This document shows, piece after piece, positions 1 to 8,290 of a stretch of 20,948 nt of DNA. Position numbers and translations under genes: made by a program. Numbering within the stretch: the stretch's first letter is position 1; every line of letters starts with the position of its first letter. Source of the DNA: an uncultured Clostridia bacterium (GTDB lineage: Bacteria > Bacillota > Clostridia > Oscillospirales > Acutalibacteraceae); NCBI GenBank assembly GCA_937919155.1, contig CALFPM010000009.1, positions 1-20,948 of the forward strand, given 5' to 3'. The notes beneath the pieces are model-generated. The model was not told the origin of the DNA, ran no database searches, and worked only from the letters and a program-made list of their open reading frames with translations.

Positions 1-26
1 ATCTTCCTTTCTCTGCGTGTTGACAT
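1..26 (-). CDS. Possible start of a divergent gene, running off the left edge
   Basis: On the minus strand an ATG at 26-24 opens a frame beginning MSTRRERK that runs off the window. An AGGTGA ribosome site (32-37) lies five bases upstream. Only eight codons are visible, so no function can be named. The gap to the cyclo-ligase start on the other strand is only about 40 bases, which is tight for two divergent promoters. The call therefore rests only on the ribosome site and the basic N-terminus. Confidence 0.3.
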
Positions 27-90
27 TGTTGTCACCTACCATTTTTTTGTAGACGAGGTTAATATCTTTGAAAAAAACAAATTTCGCACT

Positions 91-624
91 TTGTATAAAT
101 CGGTTCGTAAAGTATTAACTCCTGCTCAAAAAACAGATTATGATCTCAGAATTTTTACACACCTTATTAATTCCAAAATATACACTGAATCGGAGCTTAT
201 TCTCATATATGTTTCGTTTGGCAGCGAAATAAACACGCTGAATATCATAAATCACGCTTTGAGCAATAGCAAAACAGTTGCAGTTCCTTTTTGCGAGGAA
301 AATGAAATGCTTTTTTACGAAATAAAAAGTCTTGATGATCTTTCAATCGGTAAATTTGGTATACCGACAGTTAATAAAGGGCATAATTCAACTGTAAACA
401 CTTTTGAGAATGCAGTTTGCATTCTGCCGGGACTATGTTTTGACCGTTCAGGTGGCAGATTAGGTTACGGTGGGGGATTTTACGACAGATTTTTAAAGGA
501 TAAACATATTCCAACCATCGCATTGTCATACGAACGATGTGTGTGTGAAAGCATTCCTTGTGAAAAACATGATATCAAAGCGGATTATTTGATAACCGAA
601 AATTATATTTTGAAAACTCTATGA
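91..624 (+). CDS. 5-formyltetrahydrofolate cyclo-ligase (MTHFS family)
   Basis: This enzyme converts 5-formyl-THF to 5,10-methenyl-THF with ATP in cytosolic one-carbon metabolism. The family signature is clear near residues 107-131: LPGLCFDRSGG followed by RLGYGGGFYDRFL, the phosphate/folate-binding loop. The only in-frame start candidate is TTG at 91, but it has no ribosome site and would remove conserved N-terminal residues. The same frame is open upstream, and the codons from 70 to 90 read EKNKFRT, which fits family N-termini. A GAGG (55-58) sits nine bases before a TTG at 68 that is one base out of frame, with a seven-A run at 71-77 between. The true start is therefore probably 68, with a one-base deletion in the A run (sequencing error or real mutation). 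Family identity is secure and the start is not. The mltG start follows 15 bases after the stop. Confidence 0.9.
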   Translation: MYKSVRKVLTPAQKTDYDLRIFTHLINSKIYTESELILIYVSFGSEINTLNIINHALSNSKTVAVPFCEENEMLFYEIKSLDDLSIGKFGIPTVNKGHNSTVNTFENAVCILPGLCFDRSGGRLGYGGGFYDRFLKDKHIPTIALSYERCVCESIPCEKHDIKADYLITENYILKTL

Positions 625-639
625 GGGAGGTTTCTACAT

Positions 640-2028
640 ATGAATAACGATCAGAACAATAATTTAAACGAGAAAAAGAAACCCTTTAAGGTTCACATTG
701 AGGATGATGGTTTTTTGAATCCTGATGATCTGGACAGCATTCGTCCCGCCGGTGGTGCTCCCAAGAAAAAGTTTGAAGTTCACATTGATGAGGATGCACC
801 TTTATCCGATACGGACGATCAGACTCCGCAGTACAAAGGGGAGGTATACTTTTCAAACCGCAAGCCTCAGAGAAGAACTGTCAATCAGACAACAACTTCA
901 GCTCATAAACAACCGTCCGAACGAAACAAGAGTTTTCCTAAAAAAGCAATAAATTCCGTGCTTGCAATTTTTATGGCTGTTGTTTTGGTGTTCACAACGG
1001 CTTTCTCTGCAATTGCAATTACTTGTATCAATGATGTTTTTGCGTTGAACAGAAGTGATGAAATCGTAAAAATCACAGTTCCGCAAAACTCAACAACAAA
1101 CAGTATTATCGATATTCTCAGTGATGAGGGCCTTATTAAACAGAAAATGTTCTGCAAGCTTTATTACAACCTCATAACATTCCTTAAAAACCTTAACAAA
1201 GATCCCAAACCCGGTGAGCCTGAATATCTCAGCGGTGTATACTATGTTCAGAAAAACCTTGGTCTTGAAGGATATCTGAATGAATTCAAAGAAGTTCAGA
1301 AAACTGCCGATACAATCACTCTGGTTTTCCCTGAAGGTTGGACAATCTATCAGATTTTCAACAAAATTTCCGAATTCGGAGTTTGCAGCAAAGAAGAACT
1401 TTATTCTTCACTCGAGGGAACGGATTTTGAAAATGCTTTTATTGCAGACATTCCTGTTAATGCCAACAGAACATTTTTGCTTGAAGGTTATCTCTATCCC
1501 GCTACCTATGAATTTTACGAAAAAAGCGATGCCAATTCCATTATCAGAAAATTTCTTGAAGCATCGGAAGAAAAATGGACAGATGAATATGAAGCAAGAC
1601 GAATCGAGCTTGGATTAACGAGAGACGAAGTAATTTCCATTGCGTCAATAATTCAGCGCGAAGCTGCCAGCAAAAAACAGATGGGTCTTGTTTCATCTGT
1701 AATTCATAACAGATTGAATAATTCTGTTTCGTGGCCTTTGCTTGGATGTGACTCAACAACCAATTATATTTCATCATATATTGCGCCTACTGTTCCTCCC
1801 GAAACTGCGGCTGCATACACACATTCATATGATACCTATTCACAGCAAGGTCTTCCTCCCGGACCCATCTGTAACCCCGGTGACGATGCAATAAAAGCGG
1901 CCCTTTACCCCGAGGATACAAACTATTTTTATTTCAGACACGACAAATACGGCGAGATTTATATGGCAAGAACACAGGCTGAGCACGATGCAAACGGCAG
2001 AGAAGTTCTTCGCGCAAACAGCCGATAG
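640..2028 (+). CDS. mltG: Endolytic murein transglycosylase MltG (YceG family)
   Basis: MltG cuts nascent glycan strands at the outer face of the membrane and so ends peptidoglycan polymerisation. Residues 1-102 are polar, acidic and probably disordered in the cytoplasm. They carry a repeated motif, FKVHIEDD at 16-23 and FEVHIDED at 45-52. One membrane helix follows (about 103-128), then the extracellular LysM-like and YceG domains. The catalytic glutamate is E341 in ASIIQREAA, and the conserved end LPPGPICNPG is present. The 462-residue length is long for the family because of the cytoplasmic tail. The start is fixed by GGGAGG at 625-630. It lies between the cyclo-ligase and the U32 gene in one operon. 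B. subtilis also has mltG (yrrL) upstream of the U32 pair yrrN/yrrO. Confidence 0.95.
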   Translation: MNNDQNNNLNEKKKPFKVHIEDDGFLNPDDLDSIRPAGGAPKKKFEVHIDEDAPLSDTDDQTPQYKGEVYFSNRKPQRRTVNQTTTSAHKQPSERNKSFPKKAINSVLAIFMAVVLVFTTAFSAIAITCINDVFALNRSDEIVKITVPQNSTTNSIIDILSDEGLIKQKMFCKLYYNLITFLKNLNKDPKPGEPEYLSGVYYVQKNLGLEGYLNEFKEVQKTADTITLVFPEGWTIYQIFNKISEFGVCSKEELYSSLEGTDFENAFIADIPVNANRTFLLEGYLYPATYEFYEKSDANSIIRKFLEASEEKWTDEYEARRIELGLTRDEVISIASIIQREAASKKQMGLVSSVIHNRLNNSVSWPLLGCDSTTNYISSYIAPTVPPETAAAYTHSYDTYSQQGLPPGPICNPGDDAIKAALYPEDTNYFYFRHDKYGEIYMARTQAEHDANGREVLRANSR

Positions 2029-2037
2029 GAGATTTTT

Positions 2038-3288
2038 ATGTTTCAGATTTCAAAACCCGAATTACTTGCACCTGCAGGCGATGCAGAGCGGCTTTGCGCC
2101 GCAATTGAATACGGCGCTGATGCCGTTTATCTTGGCTCTGATTGCTTCGGAATGCGCACGGCTGCAGCAAGTTTCGGAGGCGAAGAATTAAAAAAAGCGT
2201 GTGATTATGCTCACTCAAAAGGTGTAAGAGTTTATCTCACTTGCAATACAGTTCCTAGAAACAATGAGCTTAACAACCTGCCTTCATTTATTGAATACGC
2301 TGCAGAGAGCGGTGTGGACGCCTTTATTGTAACAGATATAGGTGTTTTAAAACTTGTTCAGAAGCATGCACCCAACACCGAAATTCATATTTCAACCCAG
2401 GCAGGTATTACAAACTACGCCTCGGCACTTGCTTTTTACGAAATGGGTGCGAAAAGAATCGTAACGGCAAGAGAAATATCTCTTGAGGAAATATCTGAAA
2501 TAAGAGCAAAAACTCCGAAAGACCTTGAAATCGAATCTTTTGTTCACGGAGCAATGTGTGTTTCTTTCTCAGGCAGATGTCTTCTCTCAAACTATATGAC
2601 AGGCAGAGATTCAAACAGGGGAGACTGCGCTCAGCCTTGCCGATGGAGATATTCATTGTTGGAAGAAAAAAGGCCCGGTGAATACTTTCCCGTTGAACAG
2701 GATAACACGGGTACATACATAATGAATTCGCGCGATATGTGCCTTATTGAACATATAGCTGCATTAACAGAAGCGGGAATAAACAGCTTCAAAATTGAGG
2801 GCAGAGCAAAATCTGCATATTACACAGCAGTTTCGGTCAATGCTTATCGCTGTGCTATCGACGGTTATGAAAAATCTGGATTTTCAAAAAACTATAAACC
2901 CGAGCAATGGATACTTGATGAAGTAAAAAAAGCAAGCAACAGACAATATTGCACAGGTTTTTATTTCTCAACACCAATGGATGATGCCCAGATTTTTTAT
3001 AATGGAGGCTATGTTCGTGAATGGGATGTTGCTGCAATAGCCGAAAAGTGGGAAAACGGTGTGCTTTACGCTTCACAACGCAACAGATTTTTTGAGAGCG
3101 ATGAACTTGAGGTTATGATAAAAGGCGTTGAACCTGTCAGAGTAACCGTTAAAAACCTCAGAAACGAAGACGGAGAGCTTATTAATAACGCTCCTCATCC
3201 CATGATGAAACTTTCTTTTGATTGTTCTGCCGAAATCCCTGAGGGTTCATATCTCAGAATGCAGAGAAAGAACGGTGTTATACTTTGA
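2038..3288 (+). CDS. Peptidase U32 family protein, probably TrhP-like tRNA hydroxylation enzyme
   Basis: The protein starts ELLAPAGDAERLCAAIEYGADAVYLG in family style, has a TIM-barrel core, and carries the U32 signature around residues 170-200: ESFVHGAMCVSFSGRC, then a CAQPCRW cysteine pair. NSRDMCLIEHI and FKIEGRAKS follow near 230-260. Members once called collagenases are now known to include RlhA (rRNA C2501 hydroxylation) and TrhP (prephenate-dependent 5-hydroxyuridine at tRNA U34). The position right behind mltG matches the B. subtilis yrrL-yrrM-yrrN-yrrO region, so a TrhP role is my inference. No trmR-type methyltransferase gene lies between them here. The AGGAGA ribosome site at 2027-2032 overlaps the mltG stop. 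The length of 416 residues is normal. Its stop overlaps the next start in a TTGA. Confidence 0.85.
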   Translation: MFQISKPELLAPAGDAERLCAAIEYGADAVYLGSDCFGMRTAAASFGGEELKKACDYAHSKGVRVYLTCNTVPRNNELNNLPSFIEYAAESGVDAFIVTDIGVLKLVQKHAPNTEIHISTQAGITNYASALAFYEMGAKRIVTAREISLEEISEIRAKTPKDLEIESFVHGAMCVSFSGRCLLSNYMTGRDSNRGDCAQPCRWRYSLLEEKRPGEYFPVEQDNTGTYIMNSRDMCLIEHIAALTEAGINSFKIEGRAKSAYYTAVSVNAYRCAIDGYEKSGFSKNYKPEQWILDEVKKASNRQYCTGFYFSTPMDDAQIFYNGGYVREWDVAAIAEKWENGVLYASQRNRFFESDELEVMIKGVEPVRVTVKNLRNEDGELINNAPHPMMKLSFDCSAEIPEGSYLRMQRKNGVIL

Positions 3289-3623
3289 GTTCTTATTTAC
3301 CCATTATAGTTCTGTTCGTTATTCTTTTTTATGTTTTTCGACAGGAAAAATCAATGAATGTAAGAAGGATAATTCGCAAGCGTAAAGAGAAAGGCGTGAA
3401 ATATATGAGCGATATTTTCAACAAATATATTGGCAAGGACTGCATCGTTTACATATCAAACGGCGGTTCGGGTATGATTGAATGCAATGTGACGGGAGTT
3501 TCCGATAATTGGCTTACTGTCAAAACCCGTGATGGTGAGGAAGCGATTAATTTTGATTATATTGTCAGAATCAAGGAGCACCCTGTTAATAAGAACGGTA
3601 AAAAGAAAAGTGTTATATTTTAA
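3285..3623 (+). CDS. Small membrane-anchored protein of unknown function
   Basis: I do not recognise a named function. The first 20 residues form one hydrophobic helix (YLPIIVLFVILFYVF). A strongly basic stretch follows (RRIIRKRKEKG), so the rest should stay in the cytoplasm. Residues from about 41 (MSDIFNKYIGKDCIVYI) to the end look like a small all-beta domain of the Sm/SH3-like kind: alternating hydrophobics, a turn at NGGSG, and WLTVKT then INFDYIVRI. I recall similar small DUF-type proteins in Clostridia but cannot name the family with certainty. The start is the TTG that overlaps the U32 stop (TTGA), suggesting translational coupling. An internal ATG at 3405 would give a soluble 72-residue form. 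It is the last gene before a strong terminator. Confidence 0.65.
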   Translation: MSSYLPIIVLFVILFYVFRQEKSMNVRRIIRKRKEKGVKYMSDIFNKYIGKDCIVYISNGGSGMIECNVTGVSDNWLTVKTRDGEEAINFDYIVRIKEHPVNKNGKKKSVIF

Positions 3624-3628
3624 GTGTT

Positions 3629-3659
3629 CACCCGTCTTTTCAGGCGGGTGTTTTTCTGT
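3629..3659 (+). terminator. Intrinsic terminator of the cyclo-ligase/mltG/U32 operon
   Basis: An eight-pair stem CACCCGTC / GGCGGGTG (3629-3636 with 3643-3650, one G-U pair) with loop TTTTCA is followed directly by TTTTTCTGT. It lies six bases after the stop of the small membrane protein. Confidence 0.9.
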
Positions 3660-3734
3660 CCGTTTTTTCGGTCAGAAAAATGAATATAATGTCATATAAA
3701 GAAATAAATATTAAACAATATATTGTCACAAAAC

Positions 3735-3762
3735 TTGACTTTGATTCAAGATGTGGTATAAT
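3735..3762 (+). promoter_or_regulatory. Sigma-A promoter of the topoisomerase operon
   Basis: TTGACT at 3735-3740 and a perfect TATAAT at 3757-3762 are separated by 16 bases. The predicted transcript starts near 3769 and reaches the GGAGG at 3789-3793. The promoter lies inside the longer open frame that runs from 3680, which supports the ATG at 3803 as the real start. Confidence 0.85.
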
Positions 3763-3802
3763 AGTATTGGTAAAATTTGCGCATTTATGGAGGTTTGTTT
3801 TT

Positions 3803-5791
3803 ATGGCAAAAAAGCCGGGATATAATGACGAAAGTATTGTTGCGCTTAAAGGTAAAGACAGGGTGCGAAAAAAACCTGCGGTTATTTTCGGTTCAAGCGG
3901 AATAGACGGTTGTGAGCATTCTGTTTTTGAAATTGTTTCAAACTCAGTTGACGAAGCAAGAGAAGGATACGGCAATAAAATTGTAGTAACCCGCTTTGCA
4001 GATAATTCTGTTGAGGTTCAGGACTTCGGACGAGGTATTCCAGTAGACTATAACCAGAAAGAAGGCCGTTATAACTGGGAGCTTGTTTTCTGTGAGCTTT
4101 ACGCAAGCGGTAAATATAATAACGGAGAAAGCGGAAACTATGAATTTTCGCTCGGCACAAACGGTCTCGGACTTTGCGCAACTCAGTATGCATCCGAATA
4201 TATGGAAGCCGAAATCCACACAGGAGGCTTCAGATATCTTCTTAACTTTAAAAAGGGCGATCCTGACGGAAAAATGCTCAAGGAAGAATACAGCAAAAAA
4301 GACACGGGATCACGAATCAAATGGAAACCCGACCTTGAAGTTTTTACCGATATTGATGTTTCGCTGGAATATTTTCAGGAAATGCTCAAAAACCAGTCTG
4401 TTGTCAACGCAGGAGTAAGGTTTATTCTTAAAAATCAGGTTGGCAAAGGATTTGAAACTTACGAGTATTACTATGAAAACGGCATAAACGACTATATTCG
4501 CGAAAAAGTCGGAGAAAATGCACTCACAAGTTTCCTCTCATGGTCCGGAGAAAGTATGTGCCGTGACCGCGATGACCTTGACGAATATAAGCTCAAAATG
4601 AGTTTTGCTCTTACATTTTCAAACAAAATTCAGCTTAAAGAATATTACCACAACTCCAGTTATCTTGCTAACGGCGGATCGCCTGACAAAGCAGTTAAAC
4701 AAGCTTTTCTTTCTCAGATAGACCTTTATCTCAAACAAAACAACAAATATCAGAAAAGCGACAGTAAAATTACTTTCCAGGATATTGAAGACTGCCTTGC
4801 AATTGTTGTTTCCGCATTTTCGACACAGGCATCATATGAAAACCAGACAAAAAAATCAATCAACAACAAAGGCATACAGGATGCTATGACTGCATTCCTC
4901 AGGCATCAGCTTGAAATTTATTTCATTGAAAACCCAATTGAAGCCAATAAAATCACAGACCAGATTCTGATTAATATGAGAAGCCGTATCAAGGCCGAAA
5001 AAACCAGACTCGGACTTAAAGAATCTCTTATTCAGAATGTAGGTAACCTCACAAACAGAATACAGAAGTTTGTTGATTGCAGAAGCAAGGATGTTGATAT
5101 CCGCGAACTGTTTATCGTTGAGGGTGACTCTGCGTTGGGTGCCTGTAAGCAGTCAAGAAACTCGGAATATCAGGCGATTATGCCTGTCAGAGGTAAAATT
5201 CTTAACTGTCTCAAATCTGAATATGACAGAATATTCAAAAGCGATATAATTACAGACCTTATCAAGGTTATCGGCTGCGGTGTTGAGGTTGGTTCCAAAC
5301 AGAAAAAAGGCAAGGATATGATCTCATTCAATCTTGATTTGTTGCGTTGGAACAAAATCATTATTTGTACCGATGCCGATGTTGACGGATTCCATATCAG
5401 AACTCTTATTCTTACAATGATTTACAGACTTATGCCCACTCTTTTTAATGAAGGCAAGGTCTTTATCGCCGAATCACCGCTCTATGAAATTACCTGCGGT
5501 GATGAAACATGGTTTGCATACACAGAAAAAGAAAAGACAGATGCACTTGCCGAAATAGGCAACAAAAAATATACCATTCAGCGTTCGAAGGGTCTTGGTG
5601 AAAACGACCCGGATATGATGTGGATGACAACCATGAATCCCGCTACAAGACGACTGATAAAGGTTGAGCCTGCATTTGCTCAGGAAACAGCCGATAAATT
5701 TGACCTTCTTCTTGGCGATAACCTTTCAGGAAGAAAAGAGCATATTTCACAAAATGGCCATCTTTACATTGATATGGCTGACGTTTCATAA
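3803..5791 (+). CDS. Divergent type IIA topoisomerase ATPase subunit (ParE/GyrB-like)
   Basis: ATPase subunit of a type II topoisomerase, acting with the A subunit encoded next. The ATG at 3803 is chosen because GGAGG (3789-3793) precedes it and the promoter lies upstream; an ATG at 3680 is in frame but upstream of the promoter. In the 662-residue product the GHKL ATPase shows E43 and N47 (EIVSNSVDEA), D74 in DFGRGIP, and the glycine loop GTNGLGLCA. The TOPRIM domain has E440 in VEGDSALGACKQ and the DADVD acidic triad at 524-528, then the RSKGLGE motif. Metal and ATP ligands are kept, but motif surroundings drift from gyrase/Topo IV: DNGRG is DFGRG, EGDSAGGSAKQGRD is EGDSALGACKQSRN, and EIVDNS is EIVSNS. 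It is probably the genome's second topoisomerase (Topo IV role) rather than its gyrase. That inference cannot be settled here because gyrAB is not in the window. Confidence 0.88.
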   Translation: MAKKPGYNDESIVALKGKDRVRKKPAVIFGSSGIDGCEHSVFEIVSNSVDEAREGYGNKIVVTRFADNSVEVQDFGRGIPVDYNQKEGRYNWELVFCELYASGKYNNGESGNYEFSLGTNGLGLCATQYASEYMEAEIHTGGFRYLLNFKKGDPDGKMLKEEYSKKDTGSRIKWKPDLEVFTDIDVSLEYFQEMLKNQSVVNAGVRFILKNQVGKGFETYEYYYENGINDYIREKVGENALTSFLSWSGESMCRDRDDLDEYKLKMSFALTFSNKIQLKEYYHNSSYLANGGSPDKAVKQAFLSQIDLYLKQNNKYQKSDSKITFQDIEDCLAIVVSAFSTQASYENQTKKSINNKGIQDAMTAFLRHQLEIYFIENPIEANKITDQILINMRSRIKAEKTRLGLKESLIQNVGNLTNRIQKFVDCRSKDVDIRELFIVEGDSALGACKQSRNSEYQAIMPVRGKILNCLKSEYDRIFKSDIITDLIKVIGCGVEVGSKQKKGKDMISFNLDLLRWNKIIICTDADVDGFHIRTLILTMIYRLMPTLFNEGKVFIAESPLYEITCGDETWFAYTEKEKTDALAEIGNKKYTIQRSKGLGENDPDMMWMTTMNPATRRLIKVEPAFAQETADKFDLLLGDNLSGRKEHISQNGHLYIDMADVS

Positions 5792-5811
5792 TAAAATTAC
5801 GGAGTTAAAAT

Positions 5812-8058
5812 ATGGCTAAGAAATCAAAAAAAGTTGATAAAACCGCAGAAACGCTTGATGCCAAGACTCATATTCTCGGTGCGGGCGAGGTTGTTAATCA
5901 GCCCATCACAGATACTCTTGAACTCAACTTTATGCCTTATGCAATGAGCGTTATTATGTCCCGTGCAATCCCCGAAATTGACGGATTCAAGCCTTCTCAC
6001 AGAAAAATTCTTTACACAATGTATAAAATGGGACTTCTTACGGGAAACCGCTCAAAATCAGCCAATATCGTAGGACGTACAATGCAGCTCAATCCCCACG
6101 GCGATGCTGCAATTTACGAAACTATGGTTCGTCTTTCAAAAGGCTATGAAGCTCTTCTTCATCCTTATGTTGATTCAAAGGGTAACTTCGGTAAAGCTTA
6201 TTCAAGAGACATGATGTGGGCTGCATCAAGATATACCGAAGCAAAGCTTGACAAACTCTGTGCTGAGCTTTTCTCCGACATTGATAAAGATACAGTTGAT
6301 TTTGTTGACAACTATGATAACACGATGAAAGAGCCTGTTCTTCTGCCTGTCACATTTCCCAGTGTTCTTGTCAACGCAAACACAGGTATCGCGGCTGGTA
6401 TGGCAAGCTCAATCTGTTCATTTAATCTTGAAGAAGTATGTAACACAACCATTGAACTTCTCAGGAATCCGAAGCATGACCTGACAGAAACTCTTAAAGG
6501 GCCTGATTTTGCAGGCGGAGGTTTTCTTGTATATAACCGTGATGAAATTGAATCCATTTACAGAACGGGCAGGGGAGGATTCAAAGTCAGAGCAAGATAT
6601 TCATATGACAAAGCAAATAATTGCATTGACATAACCGAAATTCCACCCACAACCACATCGGAAGCTATCATCGACAGAATAATTGAAAAAATCAAAGCAG
6701 GGTCAATTAAAGAAATCAGCGATATCCGTGACGAAACCGATAAAAGCGGCTTAAAAATTACAATAGATATCAAAAAGGGAACCGATCCCGATAAGCTTAT
6801 GAAGAAGCTTTACGATTCAACACCTCTTCAAGACACATTTTCCTGTAATTTCAATGTTCTGATCAAAGGTATGCCCAAAGTCCTCGGAGTTGGCGAACTG
6901 CTCAAGGAATGGATTGATTTCCGCAGTGATTGTATAAGAAGAAGAACTGCATTTGATTTGAAGAGAGCCTCCGACAGACTTCATCTTCTGCGCGGACTCG
7001 AAAAAATTCTTCTTGATATTGACAAGGCGATAAAAATTATCAGAAACACAGAAGAAGAGGCTGATGTAGTTCCTAACCTTATGATTGGATTCAAAATTGA
7101 TAAAATTCAGGCTGAATATGTTGCTGAAATCAAGCTTCGTCATCTTAACAAAGAATACATTCTCAAGCGTTTGCAGGATATCGAAAAACTTGAAACTGCA
7201 ATAAAAGACTTAAACGATATTCTTGAAAATGCAAAAAGAATCAAGCAAATTATTATTTATGAACTGAAAGAAGTAATAAAAAAATACTCTGCACCAAGAA
7301 AAACCGAAATAATATATTCATCTGAAATTGATGATGAAGAGTTTGTGGAAGAAATCCCCGATTATCCCGTTCATCTTTTCTTTACTGCCGGCGGATATTT
7401 CAAAAAAATCACTCCTCTTTCACTTCGTATGAGCGGCTCGCAAAAGCTCAAAGAAGGGGATGAGATATCACAGACATTTGAAACAACAAATGCCAAGGAA
7501 CTGTTGTTCTTCACAAATAAGTGTCAGGTCTATAAAACTACCGCAGCTGCATTTGAAGACACCAAAGCAAGTGTACTGGGTGACTATCTTCCTGCCAAAC
7601 TTGAAATGGAAGAAGGAGAACATCCAGTTTATATGGCTGTAACAACCGACTACAACGGTTATATGATGTTCTTTTTTGAAAACGGTAAGGTTGCCAAAGT
7701 TGATATGAAAGCATACCAGACCGTTACAAAACGCAAAAAACTTATCAAAGCTTATTCGGAAAAATCTCCTGTTTCAACAATAATGCACATTGAACAGGAT
7801 GCAGAGCTTGTGGTTGTTTCAAGTGCAGGCAGACACCTTCTCATTAACACTGCCGTTATAACTCCCAAAACAACCAAAGACACAATAGGTATAAGCGTTT
7901 TAACATTAAAAAAGGGACACAGATTAATAACTGCGAGAGCATACAAAGAAGGGGAGTTTGCAAAGCCTTACAGATACAAGGCAAAAAATCTTCCTGCTGC
8001 AGGTGCATTGCTCAGCACCGATGATGAGCCTGAGCAGATAACTTTTAACGCGGAATAA
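5812..8058 (+). CDS. Divergent type IIA topoisomerase cleavage subunit (ParC/GyrA-like)
   Basis: DNA-cleaving subunit partnering the preceding gene, 20 bases downstream with ACGGAG as ribosome site. The N-terminal winged-helix region reads FMPYAMSVIMSRAIP and DGFKPSHRKILYTMY. The catalytic tyrosine is Y141 in AASRYTEAKL. The quinolone-determining region is NPHGDAAIYE, with A99 where E. coli GyrA has Ser83 and ParC has Ser80, and E103 where they have Asp87/Glu84. A long coiled-coil region follows (about 380-500). The last 250 residues form a beta-pinwheel-like domain (FFTAGGYFKKITPL onward) without any GyrA-box (QRRGGKG), so it should not wrap DNA as gyrase does. This favours a decatenase or relaxase role. 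The length of 748 residues is ordinary for ParC. Family identity is firm; the ParC name is provisional. Confidence 0.88.
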   Translation: MAKKSKKVDKTAETLDAKTHILGAGEVVNQPITDTLELNFMPYAMSVIMSRAIPEIDGFKPSHRKILYTMYKMGLLTGNRSKSANIVGRTMQLNPHGDAAIYETMVRLSKGYEALLHPYVDSKGNFGKAYSRDMMWAASRYTEAKLDKLCAELFSDIDKDTVDFVDNYDNTMKEPVLLPVTFPSVLVNANTGIAAGMASSICSFNLEEVCNTTIELLRNPKHDLTETLKGPDFAGGGFLVYNRDEIESIYRTGRGGFKVRARYSYDKANNCIDITEIPPTTTSEAIIDRIIEKIKAGSIKEISDIRDETDKSGLKITIDIKKGTDPDKLMKKLYDSTPLQDTFSCNFNVLIKGMPKVLGVGELLKEWIDFRSDCIRRRTAFDLKRASDRLHLLRGLEKILLDIDKAIKIIRNTEEEADVVPNLMIGFKIDKIQAEYVAEIKLRHLNKEYILKRLQDIEKLETAIKDLNDILENAKRIKQIIIYELKEVIKKYSAPRKTEIIYSSEIDDEEFVEEIPDYPVHLFFTAGGYFKKITPLSLRMSGSQKLKEGDEISQTFETTNAKELLFFTNKCQVYKTTAAAFEDTKASVLGDYLPAKLEMEEGEHPVYMAVTTDYNGYMMFFFENGKVAKVDMKAYQTVTKRKKLIKAYSEKSPVSTIMHIEQDAELVVVSSAGRHLLINTAVITPKTTKDTIGISVLTLKKGHRLITARAYKEGEFAKPYRYKAKNLPAAGALLSTDDEPEQITFNAE

Positions 8059-8063
8059 ACAAA

Positions 8064-8098
8064 ACCGTTCAAGGTCAGGCTTCCCTACCTTGAACGGT
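8064..8098 (-). terminator. Strong hairpin with a minus-strand U-tract
   Basis: ACCGTTCAAGGT (8064-8075) pairs perfectly with ACCTTGAACGGT (8087-8098). The loop adds AGG/CCT, giving about 15 pairs with one bulge and a tetraloop. Downstream on the + strand there is no T-run (CGGACATATC). Read on the minus strand the stem is followed by TTTTGTTTATT, so it is best formed as a minus-strand intrinsic terminator. It may still stabilise the 3' end of the topoisomerase mRNA, whose stop codon is six bases away. Confidence 0.65.
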
Positions 8099-8290
8099 CG
8101 GACATATCAATGAAAAATGTGTTACTTGCAAACAAATAAACTGATTGAGCAAAAAACATAAATTTCATTGATGCCGCGCAGAGCATCTTGCAAACGCACA
8201 TCTATAATTATTTCTCTCTGCAAGTTTATCATTACCTGATATCGCATCAAAATCCTATGAACATTTTTCCAAATAAATTAAAAAAACATC

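Noticed and set aside
20..48. TTGACA at 20-25 as a -35 box for the cyclo-ligase gene
   Set aside because: At 16-18 bases downstream there is only a T-run and no acceptable -10; it also overlaps the possible minus-strand start codon.
3680..3802. An N-terminal extension of the ParE-like protein from ATG 3680
   Set aside because: The stretch contains the -35/-10 promoter and lacks a ribosome site, while GGAGG precedes the ATG at 3803.
8122..8232. A 36-codon minus-strand frame starting MINLQREIIID, upstream of the minus-oriented terminator
   Set aside because: Only a weak CAGGT ribosome site, no recognisable promoter, and a peptide with no recognisable features; the frame is short enough to be chance.
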